A stretch of 59,221 nucleotides of DNA, taken from the NCBI GenBank assembly GCA_031551145.1, contig JAVBNZ010000010.1, positions 1 to 59,221 of the forward strand, read 5' to 3'. The position numbers and the translations under genes are program-made. The stretch is from WRKB01 sp031551145 (GTDB taxonomy: Bacteria > Desulfobacterota > Desulfovibrionia > Desulfovibrionales > Desulfovibrionaceae). Shown piece by piece: positions 35,368-43,422 of this stretch. The first letter of the stretch is position 1; the number at the start of each line of letters is the position of its first letter. The notes below the pieces were generated by a model. The model saw only the letters and a list, made by a program, of their open reading frames with translations. It was not told where the DNA came from and searched no databases.

Positions 35368-35428
35368 ATTTCGTTCTACAAAACATTATTTCGAAATTAT
35401 GTCAATATCGTCATCAACAGGATAAAAT
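35368..35428 (+). promoter_or_regulatory. Direct repeats and promoter-like sequence before iclR
   Basis: ATTTCG occurs at 35368-35373 and again at 35388-35393, exactly 20 bases apart. The second is part of the 10-base palindrome ATTTCGAAAT (35388-35397). Just downstream, TGTCAA (35400-35405), 17 nt and TAAAAT (35423-35428) make a weak sigma-70 promoter. The arrangement would suit IclR-type autoregulation. Confidence 0.4.
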
Positions 35429-35699
35429 AGCAATAAAAAGGGAGCGTTGTCCGCTCAGAAAATTCCAAAACCAAGGATCGGAGACAGGATATTGTGTTCG
35501 ACGTGTTCAAGTATCGTGGGAGCGTTACGTCCAACGTGTTCCGGATTGCGCCGGGGCAGCGCTCCGGGCATCATCCGGGGGCCGGCGGCGGTGAAAGCGT
35601 GCAAAGGGTCGTGCCGATCACTTGCCTTGTGAAGTGGATATGAATACGATATGTATCGGTTTGCCTATCCCCCTGCATCCAAAAACAGAAGGAGCCTGA

Positions 35700-36509
35700 G
35701 TGCCCGTAGTCAGCACGCCGCCCATTCAAGCCCTGGAAAAGGCCATAGCCGTTCTGGAGATCATTTGCCGGGCCGATGCGCCCATGCGCATCGCGGACAT
35801 CGCCCGCGCCCTGAATATGAACAAGACCACAGTGTTCCGTATACTGCAGACCTTTATCTCTCTCGGCTATGTAGGGCAGGAAAAAGACACCGACAGATAC
35901 GCGGCCACGCTTAAAATAACAGCCTTCAGCAACATGGTGCTGAACCGGATCGAAATACGCCACATCGCGCGCGATATTCTGCGCGACCTGTCGCAGGAAG
36001 TGGGCGATTCCGTCCATCTGTCCGTCAACGAGAATGACGAAGCCGTCATTGTCGATAAAATAGAAGCCACGGCGGCCACGCGCATTTCTTTCCACATCGG
36101 GCGGCGCAGTTCGCTGTACTCCACGGGCACCGGCAAGGTAATGCTTGCGGGCATGTCCCCGGATCAGCTTGAACACTATCTTGCGCGCACGCCCCTGGTG
36201 GCCCACACCCTTGCGACCCTGACCAGCCCGGAGGCCTTGCGGGCCGAACTGGACTGCATCCGCGAAACAGGCATCGCCTTTGACCGTGAAGAGAACAACG
36301 TGGGCGTGTCCTGCGTGGCCGCGCCGGTGTACGACTATTTCGGCCGCCTGGTGGCCGGGGTCAGTATCGTGGGGCCCACCTTCCGCATCAGCGCCACCAC
36401 GGAAGAACTCGTTCCCAAGGTGGCGGCGGCGGCCAGGACAATTTCCTCCCGCCTGGGGTACCAGATTTCGGAAGAGCCCTCTCTGCCGATGCTGAAGCTT
36501 GTGCCGTAG
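35700..36509 (+). CDS. IclR-family transcriptional regulator
   Basis: 269 residues. The N-terminal helix-turn-helix (about residues 8-70) includes PMRIADIARALNMNKTTVFRILQTF. The C-terminal IclR effector domain (about 80-260) includes SLYSTGTGKVMLAGMSPDQL, CIRETGIAFDREENNVGVSCVAAPV and VAGVSIVGP. The start is GTG at 35700 with AAGGAG upstream. IclR proteins usually respond to carboxylates and control the neighbouring catabolic genes. It converges with the symporter array ending at 36575, and its divergent neighbours are the TRAP/glutamate array, so either could be a target. Confidence 0.93.
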   Translation: MPVVSTPPIQALEKAIAVLEIICRADAPMRIADIARALNMNKTTVFRILQTFISLGYVGQEKDTDRYAATLKITAFSNMVLNRIEIRHIARDILRDLSQEVGDSVHLSVNENDEAVIVDKIEATAATRISFHIGRRSSLYSTGTGKVMLAGMSPDQLEHYLARTPLVAHTLATLTSPEALRAELDCIRETGIAFDREENNVGVSCVAAPVYDYFGRLVAGVSIVGPTFRISATTEELVPKVAAAARTISSRLGYQISEEPSLPMLKLVP

Positions 36510-36574
36510 CCGGCCTTCAGGGAGGATTGGAACGCCGCCGCGTGCCGGACACGCGGCGGCGTTCCGAATGTTCG

Positions 36575-36784
36575 CTAGTGGCTGACTTTGTCGACGCCGG
36601 AGCGGGGTTTCAGTTCCAGAAGATACAGGGCCGCGCAAATCACGGGGATGGCCACGAGTATTTCCGCGGGAAAAGAATATTTGTGCATCCACTGCAGGCC
36701 TTTCAGGCCCGTCAGCGCCTGCGGGGAGACCATCATCCAGGCTGCGAGAGCGAGCAATACACCGCCGAGAATTTTACGCGACAT
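36575..36784 (-). CDS. Small membrane protein coupled to a symporter
   Basis: 69 residues with two predicted membrane segments (ILGGVLLALAAWMMVSPQAL and EILVAIPVICAALYLLEL). Its start overlaps the last 11 bases of the SDF-type symporter gene, so translation is coupled. The family is not recognised. By analogy with other one-helix or two-helix transporter partners it may be an accessory subunit, but that is inference. It is the last gene of the array that begins with sdhA. Confidence 0.78.
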   Translation of the reverse strand: MSRKILGGVLLALAAWMMVSPQALTGLKGLQWMHKYSFPAEILVAIPVICAALYLLELKPRSGVDKVSH

Positions 36785-38069
36785 CGACGCTCTCCTTTTC
36801 CCCGAACAGGGAGCCCTTCAGGGGCAGCTTGCCGTGAATGTAGGTGTAGAACCTGTCCTGCAGGAACGCGCCGACCACGCCGTCGTCCGTCGTGTTGCCG
36901 GCCGTGCTGAACATGGGGATGAGCCCGCTGAACAGGGTGACGAAGGTGGTGATGAACAGGCCCTGATCCGGCACGTTCAAGAGCGCGGCGATGACCGGAG
37001 ACATGAAATAGCCGGCTCCGCCCGGAATGCCCGGCGACTCCAGCCCCAGAATCATGACCGGCGGTATGAGCACCAGGATCTCCATGAACGAGAGCGGTAT
37101 GTTGAGCAAGGTGCATACCGCGATGGTGCATACAAGCACGGACATGGTGCTGCAGTTTTTGTTCAGCACCGTGCCGAAGACGATGGAAACCTCCGCGATG
37201 TCTTCATCCAGGCCCAGGTCGTGTTCGGCGGAAAGAATGTTGATGGCCAGGGTGTCGTAGGAGCCGCCCGTGCCGAAGCCCGTGGGGTACACCGTGCCGT
37301 AGTAGGAAAGGATCTGCTTCCAGGTTCTCTTGGTGCCGACGCGGGTGAGGAAGATCATGAGCAGCACCCAGGAACAGGTGATGATCATGACCCAGAGCAC
37401 GGATTCGCCGTACAGGAGCATGCCCTTGCTGCCGAACTTCATGGGGATGCCGATGGCCAGGCAGCCGATCATGATGGGGTAGTACCACAGCAACTTCTTG
37501 AAGAACCAGAGTATCCAGTCGCCCAGCGTGATGAAGCCGTAGGCGATCGGGCGCAGCACCTTGAATCTGGCCGAGGCCCAGCCTATGAACATGGCGCCGA
37601 GCAGGGCCTGGAGCAGAGGCTGCTGAGTAAGCACGTTGGCGAAAGTGTGGCCGATCTGGGCCATCCAGGCGGCCGCGGTCGGCACTTCCACGCCCGGCAG
37701 ACTCCAGGGCACATTGGTCAGGACCATGAGCCAGGTGCTGGCGTAGCACAGTGAAATAAAGCCCATGAAGATGTAGAGGCCGACAATCAGGCCGAACATG
37801 CGGCCGGCTTTGTCTTTATGATAGAGAATAAGTTTGGCCATGGCCCCGGCCAGAAGATTGAAAATGAGCAGGGCCGCAAAAGTGACGACGGTTTTGGGAA
37901 AATACGTTCCGCTGATGTACAGCGCGTTGATGACTTCATTTTTCGGGAACGTATACCCCAGTGAAAGCCCGATGATCAGGAATCCAATGACCCGGTAGGG
38001 TAATGGAATATGTATTTTTTGCAGAAATGTTTTCCCCGTGCCATCTTTGTTGTGACGGTCATTATTCAT
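36774..38069 (-). CDS. Dicarboxylate/amino acid:cation symporter-like (SDF) permease
   Basis: 431 residues, about eight membrane helices plus two re-entrant loops. Layout follows DctA/GltP: SYDTLAINI in the position of the serine-rich loop, VFGTVLNKNCSTMSV where DctA has the NMDGT motif, and GIPGGAGYFMSPVIAAL in the second loop. The Na+/substrate motif is therefore altered (NKNCST), which suggests a divergent substrate or ion use. The start at 38069 has AAGGA upstream. It lies 84 nt after the small exported protein gene and overlaps the 69-residue gene. Confidence 0.82.
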   Translation of the reverse strand: MNNDRHNKDGTGKTFLQKIHIPLPYRVIGFLIIGLSLGYTFPKNEVINALYISGTYFPKTVVTFAALLIFNLLAGAMAKLILYHKDKAGRMFGLIVGLYIFMGFISLCYASTWLMVLTNVPWSLPGVEVPTAAAWMAQIGHTFANVLTQQPLLQALLGAMFIGWASARFKVLRPIAYGFITLGDWILWFFKKLLWYYPIMIGCLAIGIPMKFGSKGMLLYGESVLWVMIITCSWVLLMIFLTRVGTKRTWKQILSYYGTVYPTGFGTGGSYDTLAINILSAEHDLGLDEDIAEVSIVFGTVLNKNCSTMSVLVCTIAVCTLLNIPLSFMEILVLIPPVMILGLESPGIPGGAGYFMSPVIAALLNVPDQGLFITTFVTLFSGLIPMFSTAGNTTDDGVVGAFLQDRFYTYIHGKLPLKGSLFGEKESVDVA

Positions 38070-38153
38070 ACTGCGTCCTTTGAAAAATTGACGTTGTTCC
38101 TGTCTGTGAATAAGGATGTTCGCGTATTTTCTGTACAGATGCAGAAACGTTCG

Positions 38154-38582
38154 TCAGGGCGCGCGGGGATTGTACGCGGCGAGAGGCTGCGCGAACGCGA
38201 TGAAGTCAGGCGCGTCCGGCATGCGCGAAGCAAGGAAATGATGTATGGAGAAGCGGAACAGCTCGTTGCCGTATACCGCTTTGTCCGAGATTTTGATTGT
38301 CGGACGGTTCGAAAAGAGCAGCTGGCCGTCTTCAATAATAAACGAGATGGATTCTTTGCAGGCGCGCCGGGGCGCGGCCTGCCCCCGGTCCAGGCGATAT
38401 ACGCCCCGGACGGTTGCCGTGGTGTCGCCGTCATACGCCGCAAAAGCCTCCTGAACGGCGTGCGGAAGCTCCGCCTGCCGCTCAGGAGCGGAAAATGCCG
38501 GCGCGAGAACCATAATCAGGAACATCGGCAGCAGAATGCCGCACGCGTTCCGGAAGAGGTCATTTTTCCTGAAGGAGGCCAT
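38154..38582 (-). CDS. Small exported protein, paralogue of 34656-35027
   Basis: 142 residues. The signal peptide is FRNACGILLPMFLIMVLAPAF (residues 10-30), with likely cleavage near FSA. The mature part contains KESISFIIEDGQLLFSNRP and ends with ASRMPDAPDFIA and YNPRAP, shared with the protein at 34656-35027. The ATG at 38582 has AGGA upstream and lies 11 nt after the tctA stop, so it is part of the TTT operon. No known domain was recognised. Location next to TctA and an SDF symporter suggests a periplasmic helper of carboxylate transport (inference). Confidence 0.75.
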   Translation of the reverse strand: MASFRKNDLFRNACGILLPMFLIMVLAPAFSAPERQAELPHAVQEAFAAYDGDTTATVRGVYRLDRGQAAPRRACKESISFIIEDGQLLFSNRPTIKISDKAVYGNELFRFSIHHFLASRMPDAPDFIAFAQPLAAYNPRAP

Positions 38583-38593
38583 TATATCCTGCT

Positions 38594-40087
38594 TTATTCT
38601 TCATCCATGGGAATGGGCCGGTGTTTGATCATGCTGTAAATGGTGTATCCGAGCGAAAGCAGAGTCATGACGAGAAAGACCCAGCAGATGGGCGACGAGA
38701 AAAAGATCGCCGGCGAACCGTGGGAAATGAGCAATGAACGGCGCAGGTTGTCTTCAAACAGCGGCGCCAGCACAAAGGCCACCAGCAGCGGCGCTTCGGG
38801 AAAGCGGAAGAGCGAGAGCAGATAGCCGAGTATGCCGAGCAGCCCCATGACCAGCACGTCGAACATGCTGTTGTTGATGGAAAACGCCCCGTAGCAGCAG
38901 ACCAGCAAAACACAGGGGTAGAGTATGGATTTCGGAATGTTGGCGACCTTGGAAAAGGAGCGTATGCAGCCGATGCCCGTGATGTACATGAAGGCGGAAC
39001 TGATCATGATGCCTATGTACACGGCATAGACCAGCACGATGTTTTCCTGGAAGAGCAGCGGGCCGGGCGTGAGGTTGTGCATCATGAAAGCGCCGAGAAT
39101 GACGGCGGTGACCACGTCGCCCGGCACGCCGAGAGACAGCAGCGGAATGAGCGTGGCGCCCGCGCAGCCGTTGTTGCCGGATTCGGCCGCGGCTATCCCC
39201 TCGATTTCGCCCTTGCCGAAGTTGTCGCGATAGGGCGAGGTGCGTCTGGCCTCGTTGTAGGCCATGAAAGCGGCCGGCGCGCCGCCGATGCCCGGGATGG
39301 CGCCGAGTATGACGCCTATGCAGCTGCCCCGGATAATGCTCTTGAAACAGCGTTTGAATTCCGCCCAACTGACGCGGTCCCCGCCGACGGCGATGACTTT
39401 TTCCTCCGCGGCGGGCTTGCCCGTACAGCCCTTGAGTATTTCAGGTATGGCGAAAAGTCCGATGATCAGCGGGATAAAGCTGATGCCCGACATGAGATTG
39501 ACGCTGCCGAAGGTGTAGCGCGTGGTGCCGTAGACGAGGTCAAGCCCGATAATGGCCAGAAAAAGTCCGATTCCGGCTGAAATGAGCCCCCTGAAGAAGC
39601 AGTCGCCCGAAAGCCCTGCCACAATGGTCAGCGAAAAACAGATGAGCATGAAAAATTCCGGCGGCCCGAAGCTCAAGGCGAAGCTCGCTATGACGCCCGC
39701 GCAGAACAGCAGGGAGAGATTGGAAATAAAGTCGGCTATGCAGGAGGCGTACAGCGCCATGTAGAGCGCCTTGCCCGCCTTGCCCTGCTGCGCCATGGGA
39801 TATCCGTCGAGCACGGTGCAGGCTGCCGCGCCCGTGCCGGGGGTTTTGATGAGAATGGCGGAAATCGAGCCGCCGTACATGGCGCCCTTGTATATGGCCA
39901 CCAGCAAAAGCAGGGCCGGCACCGGCTGCATGTGAAAGGTGAACGGCAGAACGAGCGTCACGGCCATGGTGCCGGTCAGGCCGGGTATGGCGCCGATGAT
40001 GACTCCGCCCAGCATGCCGAAAAACATGACGAGCAGATTTTCGAATGTGGCGGCCAGGGCCAGGGCCTGCATGAGATTTTCCAGCAT
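38594..40087 (-). CDS. tctA: Tripartite tricarboxylate transporter large permease (TctA family), second system
   Basis: 497 residues, about 12 membrane segments, homologous along its length to the TctA at 21319-22836. Marks: GGVIIGAIPGLTGTMAVTL, GGSISAILIKTPGTGAAACT and GAIPGIGGAPAAFMAYNEAR. It pairs with the TctB 23 nt upstream and the TctC at 40755. The following gene is the small exported paralogue, absent from the first TTT set. Confidence 0.95.
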   Translation of the reverse strand: MLENLMQALALAATFENLLVMFFGMLGGVIIGAIPGLTGTMAVTLVLPFTFHMQPVPALLLLVAIYKGAMYGGSISAILIKTPGTGAAACTVLDGYPMAQQGKAGKALYMALYASCIADFISNLSLLFCAGVIASFALSFGPPEFFMLICFSLTIVAGLSGDCFFRGLISAGIGLFLAIIGLDLVYGTTRYTFGSVNLMSGISFIPLIIGLFAIPEILKGCTGKPAAEEKVIAVGGDRVSWAEFKRCFKSIIRGSCIGVILGAIPGIGGAPAAFMAYNEARRTSPYRDNFGKGEIEGIAAAESGNNGCAGATLIPLLSLGVPGDVVTAVILGAFMMHNLTPGPLLFQENIVLVYAVYIGIMISSAFMYITGIGCIRSFSKVANIPKSILYPCVLLVCCYGAFSINNSMFDVLVMGLLGILGYLLSLFRFPEAPLLVAFVLAPLFEDNLRRSLLISHGSPAIFFSSPICWVFLVMTLLSLGYTIYSMIKHRPIPMDEE

Positions 40088-40110
40088 GGCGTCTCCTTGG
40101 ATATTCCGCG

Positions 40111-40632
40111 TTACAGGACGTCGCTGAGCAAGCCCAGAGGCAGCGGCACAGAGGCCACCTTGACGAAGAAATAGTAGAGCACAAGCGAGGCCAGAACGGC
40201 CCCTACCACGGCACGCACCGGTTTGCGCTCGCCCGTGAAAAGGGCGAACAAAAGGTAAAAAACAAATCCCGCGATGACGATGCCCAAAAAATCCGCCACA
40301 TAATAAAGAACTATCAAGGTTCCCATTGCGGCGGCGCGTACAAGAAATCCTCCCTCCATCTTGGAATCGTCAATGGCCGAGGCGCAGGCCACCTTTCCCG
40401 GCGGCGAACGAAAGGCTTTGATATTCGAGACCATAAGCCCGAGGCTGAAAAAAAAGACACACCAGCAGATAAGGTTGGGGAAAAAATCGGGCAATACGGC
40501 GGTCGATTCGGCCTGATAACTGGCCGTGGGAATGTCGATGCCGATTTTGTTGAGCACCAGAAGGAACAGAAGAGAGACAGAGGCAAAAAACAGCCCCACA
40601 AGCATGTTGATTGCAGCGTCGTTGGAACGCAC
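40111..40632 (-). CDS. tctB: Tripartite tricarboxylate transporter small permease (TctB family), second system
   Basis: 173 residues with four membrane segments (for example NMLVGLFFASVSLLFLLVL and ALFTGERKPVRAVVGAVLAS). The GTG at 40632 is preferred: AAGGGGG precedes it and the first helix follows directly. An ATG at 40665 with GGAG upstream is a possible alternative that adds 11 residues. It lies between tctC and tctA. Confidence 0.88.
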   Translation of the reverse strand: MRSNDAAINMLVGLFFASVSLLFLLVLNKIGIDIPTASYQAESTAVLPDFFPNLICWCVFFFSLGLMVSNIKAFRSPPGKVACASAIDDSKMEGGFLVRAAAMGTLIVLYYVADFLGIVIAGFVFYLLFALFTGERKPVRAVVGAVLASLVLYYFFVKVASVPLPLGLLSDVL

Positions 40633-40754
40633 GGCGCCCCCTTTTGTTTGCGGCGGCGCGCGCATTGTGCACTCCGCACGCCGCCGTATTACCATGAATC
40701 GTTTCAGCTGCACGCCGTCTCAAAATCTCCCTCCGCGAGATTTTGAAACGTTTT

Positions 40755-41735
40755 CTACTTGATGATGATCTGCAGCTTTTCGCCCAGAGCGGAGAACTTT
40801 TTGTATTGATCCATGATGAACTTTTCGGTTTCCACGGGCCCGAGCACATAGGGGATGGCGCCCAGATTCCTGGTTGTCTGCTGCCATTCGGCGTTGCCCT
40901 TGAGCTTCTGCATAAGTTCCGTGAGCACGGCCACGTCTTCCTTCTTCATGCCCTTGGGGCCGACCACGCCGCTCCAGCCGACGGCATTGGTCAATTCGGG
41001 CATGCCGGCTTCCGCCGCCGTGGGCACGTCGGGCAGCATGTCGAGGCGTTTTTCCGTGGTCACGGCCAGGGCGCGCACCTGCCCGCTCTTGATGACATCC
41101 ATCATGGGCGAGAGATTGTTGGGCAGGAACTGGGTGTGTCCGCCGAGCAGGGAGGTTTTCGCTTCGCCGTCGCCCTTGTAGGGCACGGAAACGGCCGCCG
41201 TCTTGGGCAGGCCGGCCGCGTCGAGCATCATCATGCCCACGATGTCGAGCATGGAAAGCGCGCCCGAAGTGCCGAAGGAAAGCTTGCCGGGCTGGGCCTT
41301 GATCGCGGCGACGAGGTCTTTCAGCGTCTTGTGGGGAGAGTCGGCCCTGACGCAGATGACGAAGGGAGTGATTTCCGTGATGGCGATAAAGGTGAAGTCA
41401 TCGATTTTGTAGGGAATCGTCTTGTTCAGGGCCGGCACCGAGCCGTTGCAGCTCACGCGCGCCATAAGCAGCGTGTAGCCGTCGGGCGGCGCTGCCGCAA
41501 CAGAGGCGGCGGCAAGCACACCCGAAGCGCCCGGCCTGTTGACCACCACGATGGGCTGCGGGAAAACCGTCTTGGCGCTGTTGGACAGGGAGCGGGAAGC
41601 AAGGTCGGTGGTTGACCCCGCCGCAAAGGGGCAGATCAGGTTCACGGGTTTTGTGGGATAGTTGGTTTTCGCCGTAGCCTGACCGGCAACGAGAGCAATA
41701 ACGCAAGCCAGAATCGCGACAAAACTTTTTTTCAT
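40755..41735 (-). CDS. tctC: Tripartite tricarboxylate transporter binding protein (TctC/Bug), second system
   Basis: 326 residues with signal peptide MKKSFVAILACVIALVAGQATA. The mature start YPTKPVNLICPFAAGSTTDLASR and VVVNRPGASGVLAAASVAAAPPDGY match the Bug fold. It is periplasmic and delivers an organic anion to the TctBA channel. A 15-bp split hairpin lies just upstream (41774-41824), mirroring the hairpin before the first tctC. Confidence 0.93.
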   Translation of the reverse strand: MKKSFVAILACVIALVAGQATAKTNYPTKPVNLICPFAAGSTTDLASRSLSNSAKTVFPQPIVVVNRPGASGVLAAASVAAAPPDGYTLLMARVSCNGSVPALNKTIPYKIDDFTFIAITEITPFVICVRADSPHKTLKDLVAAIKAQPGKLSFGTSGALSMLDIVGMMMLDAAGLPKTAAVSVPYKGDGEAKTSLLGGHTQFLPNNLSPMMDVIKSGQVRALAVTTEKRLDMLPDVPTAAEAGMPELTNAVGWSGVVGPKGMKKEDVAVLTELMQKLKGNAEWQQTTRNLGAIPYVLGPVETEKFIMDQYKKFSALGEKLQIIIK

Positions 41736-41773
41736 GCACTGCTCCTTGTTCGTAGTAATTGGTGTTGCACCCC

Positions 41774-41824
41774 CGCCGCCGACCGTCGGACGACTACGAG
41801 CACTCCGACGGAGTAAAGGCGGCG
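41774..41824. other. Nested hairpin between tauE-like gene and tctC
   Basis: Outer arms CGCCGCC (41774-41780) and GGCGGCG (41818-41824) enclose a perfect 8-bp stem CCGTCGGA (41783-41790) with TCCGACGG (41804-41811). No T-run follows in the sense direction. It precedes the tctC start by about 40 nt, the same position as the hairpin at 24407-24440 before the other tctC. Confidence 0.55.
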
Positions 41825-41995
41825 AACACGCGAAAAAAATTGTTGTCTACCCTCCGTATAATGTTGTTTGCGTCGCCCGCTGTTGTTTTCTCACCATCCG
41901 CACCGTCTCCGGCGCGCTGCGGTCAAGTCCGTGCCGGTATTCCGGAACAAAATCCCGTGCACGGAGAACGCCCCGCCGTTTTATCCGGCTCGATT

Positions 41996-42739
41996 TCAGC
42001 GTATCAGCATTTCAAAACCCATTGCCGCTATGATCAATATTATGACCAGGCGAAAAGTGCGCACGTCGATTTTCCGGTTGATATAGTTTCCGCACATGCC
42101 GCCTGCGACGATGAGCGGCGTGCAGAACAGCACGGTAACAACGTTCTGGAGGCTGATGATTTCTATATACAGAAATGAGGCCGTTTTTATGATATTGGTG
42201 ATCAGGAACATGAAGACGATGGTGGCGACAAACTCTCTTTTCGGCAGATGCTTCTGCATGAGAAAGACCGACCAGATAATGCCGCCCGCATGCGCTATCG
42301 ACGAGCCCACACCGCCCAGAAACCCGATGCCGACGCCCGCATGCACGCCCTGCATCCAGGGGGGCAACCTGCCTTCACTCCGGGCGAAATGTTTCCACAG
42401 GCTGTTTGCGGCAAAGGCGACGGCCAGCGCCCCCACCAGTTTGCGGAAAACCGTCGGCGGAATGATATCGACCAGATACACGCCGAGCGCTATGCCGAAC
42501 AGCCCCGCCGGCAAAAGCGCGAGCAGATCCCGGGTGCTCCATTGCCTGTAGTAGCTGACGCAGCCCACCATGTCGGAAACGAGCATGGCCGGAGCGCCCA
42601 GACCCAGAGCCAGTTTGGCCGGAAGCACCATTGCCATGACCGGGAGCATGAAGATGCCCGCTCCGACGCCGACGCTGTTTTTGATGACAGCGGAGAAAGT
42701 CACGGCAAAGATGACGACCGACCATTCCAAACCAGACAT
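41996..42739 (-). CDS. TSUP/TauE-SafE family permease
   Basis: 247 residues, about eight membrane segments in two repeats. The repeated family motif appears as SVGVGAGIFMLPVMAMV near residue 22 and GIGFLGGVGSSIAHAGG near residue 138. Members move sulfonates, sulfite or carboxylates. It lies 81 nt after the fumarase genes and upstream of the second tct set in the same direction. The ribosome site is weak. Substrate cannot be read from sequence. Confidence 0.88.
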   Translation of the reverse strand: MSGLEWSVVIFAVTFSAVIKNSVGVGAGIFMLPVMAMVLPAKLALGLGAPAMLVSDMVGCVSYYRQWSTRDLLALLPAGLFGIALGVYLVDIIPPTVFRKLVGALAVAFAANSLWKHFARSEGRLPPWMQGVHAGVGIGFLGGVGSSIAHAGGIIWSVFLMQKHLPKREFVATIVFMFLITNIIKTASFLYIEIISLQNVVTVLFCTPLIVAGGMCGNYINRKIDVRTFRLVIILIIAAMGFEMLIR

Positions 42740-42820
42740 GGGTAACCCGCTTTACGTAAATCACCGTGAAAACCGCAGATTCGATTCCGCGCGCGGCGGC
42801 GCGCAACCGTTCATTCAACG

Positions 42821-43411
42821 CTACGCAACGCCGAGCTTCTTGTAAATGCCGGGCAGGCGGCGCTGGGCTTCGGCCAAAACGTCGGCGTAAAGATTGCCGC
42901 CGTGGCTGTCCATGGCCACGGTCAGGGGACCGAAGTCCTTGACCCTGAATCTGTACAGGGCTTCGGGGTGCAGGTGTTCCCAATAAACGTCCTCCACCTC
43001 CTCTATCTGCTGCGTTTCCAGCGCCGCCGATCCGCCCACGATGGCCAGATACACGGCGCCGTGTTTCTGCATGGCGTCCAGGCTGCCCTGGTACAGGCCG
43101 CCCTTGCCGATGATCGCCCGTACGCCGTATTTGCCGATCAGGCCGGGAGTGAAGCGGTCCATGCGCGTGCTGGTGGTGGTGCCCACGCAGACTTTTTCCC
43201 ATTTGTTCCCCACCTTGCGCAGGCTGGGAGCGGTATGAATACAGGGCGCGCCCTCAAGGCTCACGGGCGGCTCGTTGCCCTGATCGAAGATGTAGATTTG
43301 CGTAAGGTCGCGGATGCCGAAAAGCAGCCCGTCAAAGGTGACGATGTCGCCCACGCGCAGCATGCGGATTTCGTCTTCGGAAAACGGGGAGTTCAGGTGA
43401 TAGGTTGCCAT
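42821..43411 (-). CDS. Class I fumarate hydratase, beta subunit
   Basis: 196 residues, the C-terminal-type chain of a two-subunit iron-sulfur fumarase. Marks: TFDGLLFGIRDLTQIYIF, GTTTSTRMDRFTPGLIGKYG and IIGKGGLYQGS. L(+)-tartrate dehydratase subunits look similar, but the neighbouring sdh genes favour fumarase. The ATG at 43411 has AGGAGA upstream. It starts 11 nt after the alpha-subunit stop. The product is cytoplasmic and hydrates fumarate to malate. Confidence 0.9.
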   Translation of the reverse strand: MATYHLNSPFSEDEIRMLRVGDIVTFDGLLFGIRDLTQIYIFDQGNEPPVSLEGAPCIHTAPSLRKVGNKWEKVCVGTTTSTRMDRFTPGLIGKYGVRAIIGKGGLYQGSLDAMQKHGAVYLAIVGGSAALETQQIEEVEDVYWEHLHPEALYRFRVKDFGPLTVAMDSHGGNLYADVLAEAQRRLPGIYKKLGVA

Positions 43412-43422
43412 GATGGTCTCCT

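Larger units (their letters stand above)
35028..35699. other. Gene-poor stretch upstream of the IclR gene
   Basis: 672 bases. Contains the korA-like remnant (35140-35253), an AT-rich region with direct repeats and a weak promoter (35368-35428), and a GC-rich leader. A 49-codon frame (GTG at 35494, stop at 35641) is open but has no family resemblance. Apart from the remnant I see no gene. Confidence 0.5.

Noticed and set aside
35494..35643. 49-codon frame before the IclR gene
   Set aside because: No clear ribosome site at proper spacing, odd composition and no family resemblance; taken as leader.
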